39,774 nucleotides of DNA from Candidatus Nomurabacteria bacterium (GCA_031280785.1 JAITGI010000027.1:1-39774); one strand, 5' to 3'; shown: positions 16,824 through 27,247, counted from the first letter of the stretch. Program-made: numbers and translations. The notes: generated by a model from the letters alone, not told the origin.

Positions 16824-17378
16824 ATGGACAGCTTTTTCACGGCGCAGATTCTCGGGGCGGTGGCGGCGCTGATTTTTATTTGCAGCGTCCAGTTCAAGGA
16901 CAAGCGTCACATGGTCTATTTCCTGGTCGCCAACACTTTGGTCGCGGGCGCGGCGCTGGCTCTGTTGGGGGCGTGGGGCGGGTTCATGACGAACATGCTG
17001 ACGCTCCTGCCAGCCCTGTATATTTACTATAAAAGTGATAAACGCCACGGCAAGGTGAGACCGGGGCTGATGTGGTTGTTCCTGGCGATCATGTTCGTGG
17101 GGTGGCTGCTGATTGCGCCGACGGTTATCGACATATTCGCGCTGGTCGGGAGCTCTGTTTATATCTGCTCACTTTTCCAGAGGAAGGAAAACAGCATTCG
17201 TGTTCTGTTGCTGATAAACCAGGTTATGTGGTTGGTTTATTACTCTGTGGTTGGGCAATATCCGGGCTTAATATTCGGCGTCGGATTCGTGGTTTCCGAC
17301 ATCATCGCCCTCCACAGATTTTCAAAGGGTCACAAAAAAGCCCGCCGTTCGGTTAGCCATTGGTGGCGGACCAACTGA
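16824..17378 (+). CDS. YgjV-like inner membrane protein
   Basis: Six or so TMs: MDSFFTAQILGAVAALIFICSVQFKDKRHMVYFLVANTLV...; leaderless TACAAT 7 nt before ATG 16824. Confidence 0.6.
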   Translation: MDSFFTAQILGAVAALIFICSVQFKDKRHMVYFLVANTLVAGAALALLGAWGGFMTNMLTLLPALYIYYKSDKRHGKVRPGLMWLFLAIMFVGWLLIAPTVIDIFALVGSSVYICSLFQRKENSIRVLLLINQVMWLVYYSVVGQYPGLIFGVGFVVSDIIALHRFSKGHKKARRSVSHWWRTN

Positions 17379-17445
17379 TTGGGGTAAAAATATTACCACT
17401 TTTCACAAACTTTTGATATAATATTTGCACCATGAGGGTAAAACA

Positions 17446-18216
17446 ATGAGCGCGACGGTGATCGCGGTAACGAATCAGAAGGGCGGTGTGGGCAAGACTA
17501 CCACAGCGGTGAATCTGTCATTTTATCTGGCGAAGTCGGGGCGGCGAGTGTTGCTAGTCGACTTTGACCCGCAGGGCAACGCCACCAGTGGTCTGGGTGT
17601 GGAAAAGTCCAAATTGACCGCCAGTATTCTCGACGTGATGGAAAAAAACGCCACGCTCGCCGCGGTCAAGATTGATTTGCCGTTCAAAAACCTGTCGATC
17701 GTGCCTGCCACGCCGGAGCTTGCCAATGCCGAGCCTGGCTTGGCGACCCTCAGCGACCGTTTCGCGCGGCTCAAGAGCGCCATCGCGACCATCGCCGGCG
17801 ATTGCGATTTTGTCATCATCGACGCGCCGCCCAGTCTGGGGTTGCTGACCGTCAACGCGCTGACAGCGGCGAAATACGTGCTGCTGCCGGTGCAGGCGGA
17901 GTTTTACGCGCTCGAAGGGCTCAGCCAACTGCTCGAAACGATGCAGCTAGTGCGCAAATCGCTCAATCCGACGCTGGAACTCGCCGGTGTTTTGGTCACG
18001 ATGTATGACGCCCGCACCACTCTGTCGGCGCAGGTTTACGCCGAAATCGAAAAGCATTTCCCGGGCAAAGTTTTCGCCACCAAAATTCCGCGCAATGTCC
18101 GCCTGGCGGAGGCGCCCAGCAACGGCCTGCCGGTCGGCGCGTATGACAGTTTGAGCAAGGGCGCGCGCGCCTACAAAGCGGCGGCGCGTGAATTAACGGA
18201 AAGGATTGGAAAATAA
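17446..18216 (+). CDS. parA: Chromosome partitioning ATPase ParA/Soj
   Basis: MSATVIAVTNQKGGVGKTTTAVNLSFYLA...VDFDPQGNATSGLG...VIIDAPPSLGLLTVNAL. Confidence 0.95.
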   Translation: MSATVIAVTNQKGGVGKTTTAVNLSFYLAKSGRRVLLVDFDPQGNATSGLGVEKSKLTASILDVMEKNATLAAVKIDLPFKNLSIVPATPELANAEPGLATLSDRFARLKSAIATIAGDCDFVIIDAPPSLGLLTVNALTAAKYVLLPVQAEFYALEGLSQLLETMQLVRKSLNPTLELAGVLVTMYDARTTLSAQVYAEIEKHFPGKVFATKIPRNVRLAEAPSNGLPVGAYDSLSKGARAYKAAARELTERIGK

Positions 18217-19104
<888 letters not shown>

Positions 19105-19112
19105 AAACCATA

Positions 19113-19463
19113 TTGACTTTTAAACCCCCATGTGCTATAATAGGGGTGTAGGGTGATATATAAACATCATCCTCGCAACCAAGACAATTCCAACTCAATA
19201 ACAGTAATCACAGAGCAGATTCGCCCTGTAATTACAGGGTTTTCTCTTTAAACCAAGAGAAAACCCTATGAGCTTAATTGTCAGCACCTTAACAAAGTGC
19301 AAGCTACTTATACCTCAATCCCATTTCATCTCTCCATCTCCACTTGTGTGGACGGCGTAAAGAGCGCTAACCCAGTGCCCTTTACGCTGTCCGCACGGGG
19401 ACAGTAATTGTTTTTAATTGCTAACCGTAAAAGGATGTGGTTGGCGTTGGAAGGAGAAGAATA
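19113..19463 (+). promoter_or_regulatory. Cassette E promoter and long structured leader
   Basis: TTGACT (19113)-17 nt-TATAAT (19136-19141); P1 GGGTGAT...ATCATCC 19151-19172; P2 CCCTGTAATTACAGGG 19224-19239; P3 GGGTTTTCTCTT-TAAACC-AAGAGAAAACCC 19237-19266; CCTTAACAAAGTGCAAGCT; 17-bp stem-loop 19346-19396. Confidence 0.75.
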
Positions 19464-20201
19464 ATGAATAAGAAGATTTTTTCACTGGTCGAAATGCTGG
19501 AACATTTTCCAGAGAGGAACTACCGTCAATTGGATGACGGGCGGTTCTTCTATGAAGACGATGATTATGGGGTCACCTTTGTCCACGCGGCGGAACTTGT
19601 CGTAGACGAGCATGGCGATCCTACGGCCAACCCCGTGTCGTTCGTGAAGGACGTGGAGACGACAAGCCCCATGAACATTGACTGGGGAAGCGACAGTCAA
19701 GGAGTTCTTTTTGGTTGTTTCGGCGGCAACGAGGATTCAAAATTTTTTGAAATCGCCGATGAGTCGAGACCACCGACCCATATAATGGTGGTCTCCTGGT
19801 GGGAGGAGTGGCTGGACCAGGACGATAACTGGTCCGGCACAAGCGGAAGGCTCTGGGAAGATCCCGAGCCCTCCGCGGCGGAGCATTTTCGCACGGCTGT
19901 AACAAGCGATGACAACGACTGGCGCTATACCGCCGGTTATGATACATACGTGTTCCCAATAGGAACACGTATGAAAATCACCCTCGACCGATCTACTGCT
20001 AAGATCGGTGTTGTCGCTGAGGTCGACTCCGCGTGGGGAGAGGAGTGCTACCAGAGATATAGATCTCTGACGGCAGAACGTCATAGCCCAGAAGCCTCTG
20101 CGGAAGAACCCGCAGAATCAATAGGGTCAAAAATAAGAAGGACCCTTGCGGAGGCGCAAGCGGAAAAGGAGGAAAAGGAGGAAAAGGAGGAAAAGGAGTA
20201 G
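19464..20201 (+). CDS. Orphan protein, acidic/Trp-rich, repeat C-terminus (cassette E)
   Basis: ATG 19464 after SD GGAAGGAG; MNKKIFSLVEMLEHFPERNYRQLDDG...EKEEKEEKEEKE*. Confidence 0.65.
   Translation: MNKKIFSLVEMLEHFPERNYRQLDDGRFFYEDDDYGVTFVHAAELVVDEHGDPTANPVSFVKDVETTSPMNIDWGSDSQGVLFGCFGGNEDSKFFEIADESRPPTHIMVVSWWEEWLDQDDNWSGTSGRLWEDPEPSAAEHFRTAVTSDDNDWRYTAGYDTYVFPIGTRMKITLDRSTAKIGVVAEVDSAWGEECYQRYRSLTAERHSPEASAEEPAESIGSKIRRTLAEAQAEKEEKEEKEEKE
20162..20197 (+). repeat. Four tandem copies of 9-bp GGAAAAGGA in the 3' end of the cassette E gene
   Basis: Read directly; encodes EKE-EKE repeats. Confidence 0.95.
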
Positions 20202-20210
20202 CAAGCGCTT

Positions 20211-20252
20211 ACCCCCGACCATACACCAATTGTGTTATGGCCGGGGGTTTCT
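20211..20252 (+). terminator. Intrinsic terminator (cassette E)
   Basis: CCCCCGaCCATA...TATGGcCGGGGGTTTC. Confidence 0.8.
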
Positions 20253-20327
20253 CGTAAATACAAAGCGCACTTTGCGACATCTTGCGATATCGCGGCATAT
20301 AGTGTATATTAAATACGCGCCACGCAT

Positions 20328-20403
20328 GGAGCCATAGCTCAGTTGGTAGAGCACGGGCCTTTTAAGCCTGGTGTCGCGGGTTCGAGCCCCGCTGGCTCCT
20401 CCA
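20328..20403 (+). tRNA. tRNA-Lys (anticodon TTT), CCA encoded
   Basis: Acceptor GGAGCCA/TGGCTCC, D-arm AGCTCAGTTGGTAGAGC, anticodon loop cttttaa, T-arm GCGGGTTCGAGCCCCGC, encoded CCA. Confidence 0.95.
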
Positions 20404-20457
20404 AAATCAGGTAATTGCACCTGGTTTTTATTTATGTAAATTTGTATACTTGGGTTT

Positions 20458-21951
20458 ATGATATTTCGGGTGTTCAGACGGAGGATTCATATTTCATGGC
20501 ATATTGCGCTGCTGGCGGCGGGGTTTTTGCTGGGGGTTGGGCTGTCGTTGGTGCCGGCGACGGCGGTGTTTGCGCAGGGGTGGTGGCTGGTTTTGGCGGT
20601 TGCTTTGGCGGCGATGGGGCTGGCGCGGCGACGAGTTTGGACGCTCAGCCTGTTGCTGTTGGCGGGGATGTTGGTTGGGCTGTGGCGCGGCACGATTGAG
20701 CGGGTTGATTTGACGGGTTATCAGGCTTTTCTGGGCCAAAATCTGACACTCACGGGCAAAGTTTTTGAAGATCCGAGCGTGGAGGACAATCTGGTCAAGC
20801 TGCGCCTGGTCGAGGTGGAGATCGACGGCGTGCAGTTGCCGGGGCAAGTTTGGGCGAGCGCGCTGGGGCGGATTAGCGAGGTGCGGCGCAGCGACCGCGT
20901 GGAGATTTCGGGCAAGTTGAAAAATGGTTTTGGCACTTTTCCGGCGACGATGAGTTATGCGCGGTTGCTGGGCGTGCAGCCGGGGCAGGACGATCCGGCG
21001 CGCGATTTGCGCGACGCTTTTGGCGAGAAATTATCAAACGCGCTCGGCGGTGCGGCGCAAAACTTGGGGATGGGGATTTTGGCGGGGCAAAAAACCGCCT
21101 TACCGCCAGAGGTGAGCGAGGCTTTTCGGATCGCCGGGCTGACGCATATTGTGGTCGCCAGCGGTTATAATTTGACGATTTTGATTCGTTTTGCACGGCG
21201 TAGTTTTGCGCGGATTAGTCGGCTGGCGGCGCTGTTTGGCGGAGGTAGTTTGGCGCTGGGTTTTGCCTGTGTGACCGGGTTTTCGCCCAGTATGACGCGC
21301 GCCGCGCTGGTCGCCGGGCTGAGTTTGCTGGCGTGGTATTTTGGGCGCAAGTTTCATCCGATTATTCTGTTGCTAGTCGTGGCGGCCGCCACCGTAGTCG
21401 TCAACCCGATGTATGTTTGGGGCGACGCCGGCTGGTATATGTCGTTTTTTGCTTTTGCCGGCGTGCTGATTTTTGCGCCGCTGGTGCAGGATTATTTTTG
21501 GGGCGGGGAACGCGCGAAACCAGCACGAAAGCTTTCTCGGCTTAAACAACTCGGCACCGATATTCGGCAAATTTTCATCGAAACCACCAGCGCGCAGCTG
21601 TTGACGATGCCGATTATCGCGCTGATGTTGGGGCAGTTTTCGCCCTATGGCTTGCTGGCGAATTTGCTGGTTTTGCCGATTGTGCCAATCACTATGTTGC
21701 TGACTTTTGTGGCTGGAATTGTTGGCTGGCTTGTGCCTGTGGCGGCTCCGATTGTTGGTATGCCGGCGCAGAGTTTGCTGGATTATATTATCTGGGTGTC
21801 GGGCGCGGTGGCGCAATTACCCGGCGCTAATCACGAGGTGACGTTTGGCCTGGCGCCGTTCGCCGGTGTCATCGCGCTGATTCTCACAGCCATAATTTAT
21901 ATGCGCCGCCGCACGCGGCACCAGTTTCGCGACAATAACGTTGTCGCCTGA
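20458..21951 (+). CDS. comEC: ComEC/Rec2-type competence channel lacking the C-terminal metallo-beta-lactamase domain
   Basis: DUF4131-like N-terminus then AFRIAGLTHIVVASGYNLTIL and Competence TM domain (SPSMTRAALVAGLSLLAWYFGRK...); ends after the TMs. Confidence 0.88.
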   Translation: MIFRVFRRRIHISWHIALLAAGFLLGVGLSLVPATAVFAQGWWLVLAVALAAMGLARRRVWTLSLLLLAGMLVGLWRGTIERVDLTGYQAFLGQNLTLTGKVFEDPSVEDNLVKLRLVEVEIDGVQLPGQVWASALGRISEVRRSDRVEISGKLKNGFGTFPATMSYARLLGVQPGQDDPARDLRDAFGEKLSNALGGAAQNLGMGILAGQKTALPPEVSEAFRIAGLTHIVVASGYNLTILIRFARRSFARISRLAALFGGGSLALGFACVTGFSPSMTRAALVAGLSLLAWYFGRKFHPIILLLVVAAATVVVNPMYVWGDAGWYMSFFAFAGVLIFAPLVQDYFWGGERAKPARKLSRLKQLGTDIRQIFIETTSAQLLTMPIIALMLGQFSPYGLLANLLVLPIVPITMLLTFVAGIVGWLVPVAAPIVGMPAQSLLDYIIWVSGAVAQLPGANHEVTFGLAPFAGVIALILTAIIYMRRRTRHQFRDNNVVA

Positions 21952-21959
21952 ACCTATTT

Positions 21960-22541
21960 TCAGGCGCGCGTAAACGCCGCCACACCCTGGTTGGTGATAC
22001 GGTGAATGAAATTGCCCAGCTCCTCGGCATCGGCTTGGATGGTGCCGTCGGTTCGGCGGCTGACGATCCCGATAACGCCATTCATGACGAAAAAGTAAAT
22101 CATCTCCAAGGTTTTCGGGTCATTGCAATTCAGGCTGTTGCGCCAATATTCAATAAACTGATCGTGAAAAATCCCGAAAATTTGTCGCGCCAATTCGTAT
22201 TTACCGGACGCGAAAATTGCCTGCGCCATATCGTTGTTCTTGTAAACCAATTCCAAACAGATATGAATAAAACTATCCGGATTTTTGGTTACCGGCAAAT
22301 GTTGAGCGATATAGCGAAAATCGTCCAAAATACTGGTTTCGATATGTTCCAGCAAATCGTCAACGTTTTTGTAATATTTATAAAAAGTCGTGCGATTGAC
22401 CTGCGCCTCGGAGCACAGCTCCTGGACGGTTATGCGACTAATGGCTCGAGATTTCAGCAGCTCCAATAGGCTTTTGCGCAATTTTAATTTGCTGCGTAAC
22501 ACTTTCGTGTTCTCTGGTTTTGATTGTGGTAAAGTATTCAT
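21960..22541 (-). CDS. TetR/AcrR family transcriptional regulator
   Basis: SLLELLKSRAISRITVQELCSEAQVNRTTFYKYYKNVDDLLEHIE: TetR-type HTH. Confidence 0.85.
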   Translation of the reverse strand: MNTLPQSKPENTKVLRSKLKLRKSLLELLKSRAISRITVQELCSEAQVNRTTFYKYYKNVDDLLEHIETSILDDFRYIAQHLPVTKNPDSFIHICLELVYKNNDMAQAIFASGKYELARQIFGIFHDQFIEYWRNSLNCNDPKTLEMIYFFVMNGVIGIVSRRTDGTIQADAEELGNFIHRITNQGVAAFTRA

Positions 22542-22676
22542 AATAAACTAATCATATCACAAACTATTATTGAAAACAACACTTTGTTGATATTATTAAA
22601 CAGGGTTGGTTTCAAAAATACCTTCAACATGATAAAATACAGGGTAAATAAGTCATAAGTCACGAGGAGTAAATTC

Positions 22677-23390
22677 ATGAGCGGACACAGTAAATGGTCA
22701 ACAATCAAGCGTCAAAAAGGCGTGGCGGATGCCAAGCGCGGCGCGATTTTTACCAAAATCGGCAATCAAATCGCCATCGCGGCGCGGGGCGGCACTGATC
22801 CGGCGCTGAATTCGGCATTGGCGCTGGCGATCGAAAAAGCCAAGAGCGCCAATATGCCCAGCGCCAATATCGACCGCGCCATCGCGCGCGTGGCGGACAA
22901 ATCGGCGGCGCAACTCGAGGAAGTGACTTACGAGGCTTACGGCCCGGGCGGCGTCGGCATCATCATCGAGACGGCGACGGACAATCGCAATCGGACTTTC
23001 CCGGAGGTGCGCACGGCGCTGACCAAAAACGGCGGCACTATCGCCGAGCCGGGCAGCGTGGCTTTTCAATTCACGCGCCAGGGTGTTATCCGCGTGGCGG
23101 CGACGGGTGAGGAGGCGCTGCTGGCGGTGCTAGACGCCGGGGCAGAGGACGCCGCCGAGGAGGAAGGCGAAATCGTGGTCTATACCGACGCCAAAAATCT
23201 GAGCGCCGTGCGCCAGGCGATCCTTGATGCCGGGCTGAACGTGACCGACGCCGGGCTGGAATATATCGCCAATACGCCGGTCGAGATCGCCGACCAGTCG
23301 GTGGCGGATAAAATTATCAAAGTGCTTGATGCGTTGGACGACCTGGACGACGTCACGGCGGTGCATAGCAACGCCGATATCGTAATCTAG
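22677..23390 (+). CDS. YebC/PmpR (TACO1) family protein
   Basis: MSGHSKWSTIKRQKGVADAKRGAIFTKIGNQIAIAAR...YEAYGPGGVGIIIE; SD GAGGAG. Confidence 0.93.
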   Translation: MSGHSKWSTIKRQKGVADAKRGAIFTKIGNQIAIAARGGTDPALNSALALAIEKAKSANMPSANIDRAIARVADKSAAQLEEVTYEAYGPGGVGIIIETATDNRNRTFPEVRTALTKNGGTIAEPGSVAFQFTRQGVIRVAATGEEALLAVLDAGAEDAAEEEGEIVVYTDAKNLSAVRQAILDAGLNVTDAGLEYIANTPVEIADQSVADKIIKVLDALDDLDDVTAVHSNADIVI

Positions 23391-23437
23391 GTAAAAACCA
23401 CAAAAACTCTTGCATTTATGGGCAGGGGGCAGGTATA

Positions 23438-25681
23438 ATGTGTTTATGGTTGTGGAGGCTGTATATGTTTATGAGTAGGGAAAAGATGCTATCTGGTTTG
23501 GGTTGCGGGCTTGGCGTGGTTTTGCTGGGCTTGGTCGGGGTTTTATTTTTCGCGTCGCCGACCGCAACTCGGGCGAGTCAAACTGATACTACCGTGAATA
23601 TCAACACTGTGGTTTCGCTGGGCGTGACCAATTGCACGGTCGGCAGCACCCTGGACATTCCCGTGACGATGCACAGCGCCGGAACCTTTTCCTCGAATTG
23701 CCAGGAATTGAGCGTTGCTACGAATGGCGTGGGCTATCAACTGTCGGCGCAGGCGAATGACAGCGGTTCTTGCACGGGACAGAAACCATGTCTGTATTGG
23801 ACAGGGGCGACTCCGCCGGTGCCGTTGCCGTTTATTCCGTCAACAACTGATCTGCCGTCGGCTCCTGGTATTTTAACCACCAACACCGGTGTTAGCCCCG
23901 CGACTGGCACGTGGGGATTTGCCGTGCCGTCGGGTTATGCGGACAACAGTTATCGCCAGGGAGGCTTTACTTTTCCGGACGTTGCAAATTATACAACATC
24001 TATTTCGCCGCTGACGTCAATTTCGGATATCAACCTTAGCACGGTTTCGGCAAATACTAAATTTGCGCGGCTGCCGCACGATGCGTCGACACTGTTGGCG
24101 GAGGCGGACGGTTTGGCGGCGCCGAATCACACCATCGCGATTTTCTATGGCGCGGCGGTGCCGCAATTGCAAGCCCCCGGGACTTATCAGGCTACCGTGA
24201 CATACACGGCGGTCGGCGTGGATCCTCCGCCACCGCCGCTATGCGCCAGCGGTGCCGAGAATGTCAACCTCTGCCAAGTCGATATCGACGACAACATGGT
24301 GCCGATAGCCTATGACGGCAGCAAGTGGAAAGCGGTTTCGACGACCGAGGCTGGCGGTGGTTGGTATAACTATGACAACAAACAGTGGGCGAACGCCGTG
24401 ACGGTCGTCGACCCGACGAAATATATCGACGGCAGCGGTCCGATCGTCGGCACCGAGATCGACGAGGACGACGTGCTGGGCTACTGGGTTTACGTGCCGC
24501 GCTATGCCTATGAAGTGATGCGCCACAGCGCCATCGACGCGCCGATTGCCACGCCGGAAAACTTTGATATTAAATTTGAAAAAGCCACCGATGTCAAGAA
24601 GGCGCCCGCCGACAGCTGCTCGTCCGGAACGCCAGGCGACGGTGTGCCCGCCAACCACAAAGATTACCGCACGGCGTGCGGGCATTCGCGGGACTACGGC
24701 GCCGCCACCGGCACGACATGGACGACGCATCCGGCGTTCAGTTTTGGCGCGGTTGAATTGAACGGTATTTGGATCGGCAAATTCAACGCTACCGGCACCA
24801 ACACCGCGCCGACCGTCAAGCCCAACCAACACGCCAATATTTATGAAACCGGCGGCCGGCAATATGATCTCGCCAAGTCGATCGGTGTGGAAAATGTCGT
24901 TAATAACGGTGGTGCTGGGACGGCTCTGACTCGCAACCAGCATCACTTGACCAGTTTTGAATCGAGCATGTTGAAAAACCGCGATTACGGCGCCGCCGCG
25001 TATTTGTCGGCGTCAGAATTCGGCGCCGGCGTCGGTAATGTCAAGCCGAACACCGCCTATCCGTCAACCAGCGCCGATGCCGACGGCAGAACTAGTCGCT
25101 TTGGCATCACTGGTTGCGGACCAACTTCCGCCGGATCAAACGGCGTTTACACCGACGGCACCGCACTCAGCGTCGGCACCATTGCCAGTCCGACGGCGTG
25201 CTCGGGCGACACTAGCCGCGCCTATAACGGTGCGGTCGGGCAGTTGGCGTCCACGACTAATAACATTTACGGCATTTACGATCTGTCGGGCGGCGCCAAT
25301 ATCATGACCGTGGCGGCGCGCGGCGGGTTGGCGAATTTCGGCACTATGCCGCCGGCAGCGTATTATGATAATTACCCAACCGCCATTTTCAACACTCCGC
25401 CCGCTGGTTCGGACAGCAGAGTCTGGGCGTATGGCTATGACGTTTGCACATTCCAATATTGTGGCGGTCACAGCCTGCACGAGGTGCTATCCGTCCAGGC
25501 TGTCACCGGCGATCGGCAATCGTGGACGTCAAATTATTCACATTTTGGCGCCTGGTTCGCACGTGGCGGGCATGTCAACGACGGACCGACGGGCGGCGCC
25601 GGCGTGTTCTACTCGTATGAAGGCAACGGCTCCGCCCAGAACGCCAACGGTTATTTCGTGGTATTGTTCAAAAATCAATGA
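23438..25681 (+). CDS. Large exported/surface protein with FGE-sulfatase/C-type-lectin-like C-terminus
   Basis: N-terminal hydrophobic signal/anchor, Cys-containing N-terminal region, C-term IYGIYDLSGGANIMTVAARGG...WFARGGHVNDGPTGGAGVFYSY...GYFVVLF. Exact start uncertain (in-frame ATGs also at 23465 and 23471). Confidence 0.65.
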   Translation: MCLWLWRLYMFMSREKMLSGLGCGLGVVLLGLVGVLFFASPTATRASQTDTTVNINTVVSLGVTNCTVGSTLDIPVTMHSAGTFSSNCQELSVATNGVGYQLSAQANDSGSCTGQKPCLYWTGATPPVPLPFIPSTTDLPSAPGILTTNTGVSPATGTWGFAVPSGYADNSYRQGGFTFPDVANYTTSISPLTSISDINLSTVSANTKFARLPHDASTLLAEADGLAAPNHTIAIFYGAAVPQLQAPGTYQATVTYTAVGVDPPPPPLCASGAENVNLCQVDIDDNMVPIAYDGSKWKAVSTTEAGGGWYNYDNKQWANAVTVVDPTKYIDGSGPIVGTEIDEDDVLGYWVYVPRYAYEVMRHSAIDAPIATPENFDIKFEKATDVKKAPADSCSSGTPGDGVPANHKDYRTACGHSRDYGAATGTTWTTHPAFSFGAVELNGIWIGKFNATGTNTAPTVKPNQHANIYETGGRQYDLAKSIGVENVVNNGGAGTALTRNQHHLTSFESSMLKNRDYGAAAYLSASEFGAGVGNVKPNTAYPSTSADADGRTSRFGITGCGPTSAGSNGVYTDGTALSVGTIASPTACSGDTSRAYNGAVGQLASTTNNIYGIYDLSGGANIMTVAARGGLANFGTMPPAAYYDNYPTAIFNTPPAGSDSRVWAYGYDVCTFQYCGGHSLHEVLSVQAVTGDRQSWTSNYSHFGAWFARGGHVNDGPTGGAGVFYSYEGNGSAQNANGYFVVLFKNQ

Positions 25682-26853
25682 TTTCGGTCCAGGAATTTCA
25701 GCGCGTCGTCGGGCAGGTAAGGTTTCTGATGTTTGAACCCCGCCACCCACTGTTGCCCCTCGCCGAAACCGAGATCGCGCATCAGTTTGGTCGGCGCGTT
25801 GCGGACGTGCAGCGGCACCGGGGAATCGGGGAACTGGCTGGCGAGTTTGGTCGAATCAAACCACAAGTCGGTGGACTCGCGCGATTTCTTGCCGCGGGCA
25901 AGCGCCACCACGACGTGCGCCAAAATCAGTCCGCTTTCCGGCATACCGATTCGCTCCACCGCCTGAAAAGCGTTCAACGCCAGTCCCAGCGCGCCGTTGC
26001 CCGCCAGCCCGATGTCTTCGCTGGCGAAAATCACCATTCGCCGCGCGATAAACTTGGGGTCTTCGCCGGCCGCCACCATTCGCGCCAGATAATACAGCGC
26101 GGCGCGTTCGTCGCCCCCGCGCATTGACTTGATGAAAGCGCTGATGACGTCGTAGTGCATATCGCCTTTTTTGTCGTAGCCGGGCAGTTTTTTGCCGGCG
26201 GCGGCTTCGATTTTGGCTTTGGTGACTTTGCCGCCGAGACCCAGCGCCACCTCCAGCGTGCCGAGCGCCACCCGCGCGTCGCCGGCGCTGATTTCGGCTA
26301 GGAAGTCGATGGTTGCGGGGTCGATTTTTTTGCTGGTTTTTAATTTCGCGACGCCGCGCTCAATAATCTTCACGATATCATCGCGGCTGAGGCGCTCCAG
26401 CACCACCACGCGCGTGCGCGAAATCAGCGGCGTGATGACTTCAAAGCTGGGATTTTCGGTGGTGGCGCCGATGAGAGTGATCAGCCCGCTCTCGACGTGC
26501 GGCAAAAAAGCGTCCTGTTGAGCCTTGTTGAAACGGTGAATTTCGTCCACGAACAAAATCGTCCTGAGCCCCAGATTCCAATTTTGACGAGCGTGCTCGA
26601 CGATGCGTTCGATGTCTTTTTTACCACTGGTAACAGCGGACAGCTCGACAAAATCCGCCTCCATTTCGCGCGCCATAATCCGCGCCAAAGTCGTTTTGCC
26701 CGTGCCCGGCGGCCCCCAAAAAATCATCGACACCGGCTCGCCTTTTTTCACAATATTTTTCAACATCGGCAAAACTTTAGCTTGCCCGACCACCTCATCC
26801 AGAGTCTGCGGGCGCATTCGCTCGGCCAGCGGGATTTTTCGTTCACTTTTCAT
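25675..26853 (-). CDS. rarA: Replication-associated recombination protein A (RarA/MgsA, AAA+ ATPase)
   Basis: PLAERMRPQTLDEVVGQ...MIFWGPPGTGKTTLARIMA...ILFVDEIHRFNKAQQDAFLPHVESG...IGATTENPSFEV. Confidence 0.94.
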   Translation of the reverse strand: MKSERKIPLAERMRPQTLDEVVGQAKVLPMLKNIVKKGEPVSMIFWGPPGTGKTTLARIMAREMEADFVELSAVTSGKKDIERIVEHARQNWNLGLRTILFVDEIHRFNKAQQDAFLPHVESGLITLIGATTENPSFEVITPLISRTRVVVLERLSRDDIVKIIERGVAKLKTSKKIDPATIDFLAEISAGDARVALGTLEVALGLGGKVTKAKIEAAAGKKLPGYDKKGDMHYDVISAFIKSMRGGDERAALYYLARMVAAGEDPKFIARRMVIFASEDIGLAGNGALGLALNAFQAVERIGMPESGLILAHVVVALARGKKSRESTDLWFDSTKLASQFPDSPVPLHVRNAPTKLMRDLGFGEGQQWVAGFKHQKPYLPDDALKFLDRNH

Positions 26854-26995
26854 AACAATATTATACCATATAGTTAAAACCTACTCCGTAAAAGGTGACC
26901 AGCGTATTTTGCCAAGCGACGGCTCGTATGAGTATATAAATAATCGTTATATGATCTTGAAATCACCAACCAAAATTGCTACACTGGAATGGACC

Positions 26996-27247
26996 ATGGA
27001 AGACAAAATCAAAAGCCCGTCCAGGGGCGCCGGCGCTGATAGTAGTCGCTTGGTGATATCGACGCTGGTGACGACGAATTTGTTGATTTTTATTCCGGTT
27101 CTGGGTTCGTTGGGGCTGGGTGCGGCGTTGGGTTGGTGGCTCGGGGTCGTCAATACGGGAATGCTGGTCGGCGTTGGCGTCGGCATAGTCATCGCCGCCA
27201 TTCTGGTCGCCAGGCAGATCCACGCTATCCGAAAGGGCAGAAAATGA
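26996..27247 (+). CDS. AtpI-like small membrane protein preceding the ATP synthase operon
   Basis: Two TMs; overlaps the atpB start (ATGA). Internal ATG 26996 of the 26603 ORF fits the operon. Confidence 0.6.
   Translation: MEDKIKSPSRGAGADSSRLVISTLVTTNLLIFIPVLGSLGLGAALGWWLGVVNTGMLVGVGVGIVIAAILVARQIHAIRKGRK

Noticed and set aside
22542-22625. TetR operator in the tetR-yebC intergenic region (CAACA-CTT-TGTTG)
   Set aside because: Only a 5-bp imperfect dyad in AT-rich sequence; too weak to call without comparative data.
23438-25681. Complete diversity-generating retroelement
   Set aside because: Only a candidate CLec-type target protein is present; no reverse transcriptase, Avd or template repeat in the window.
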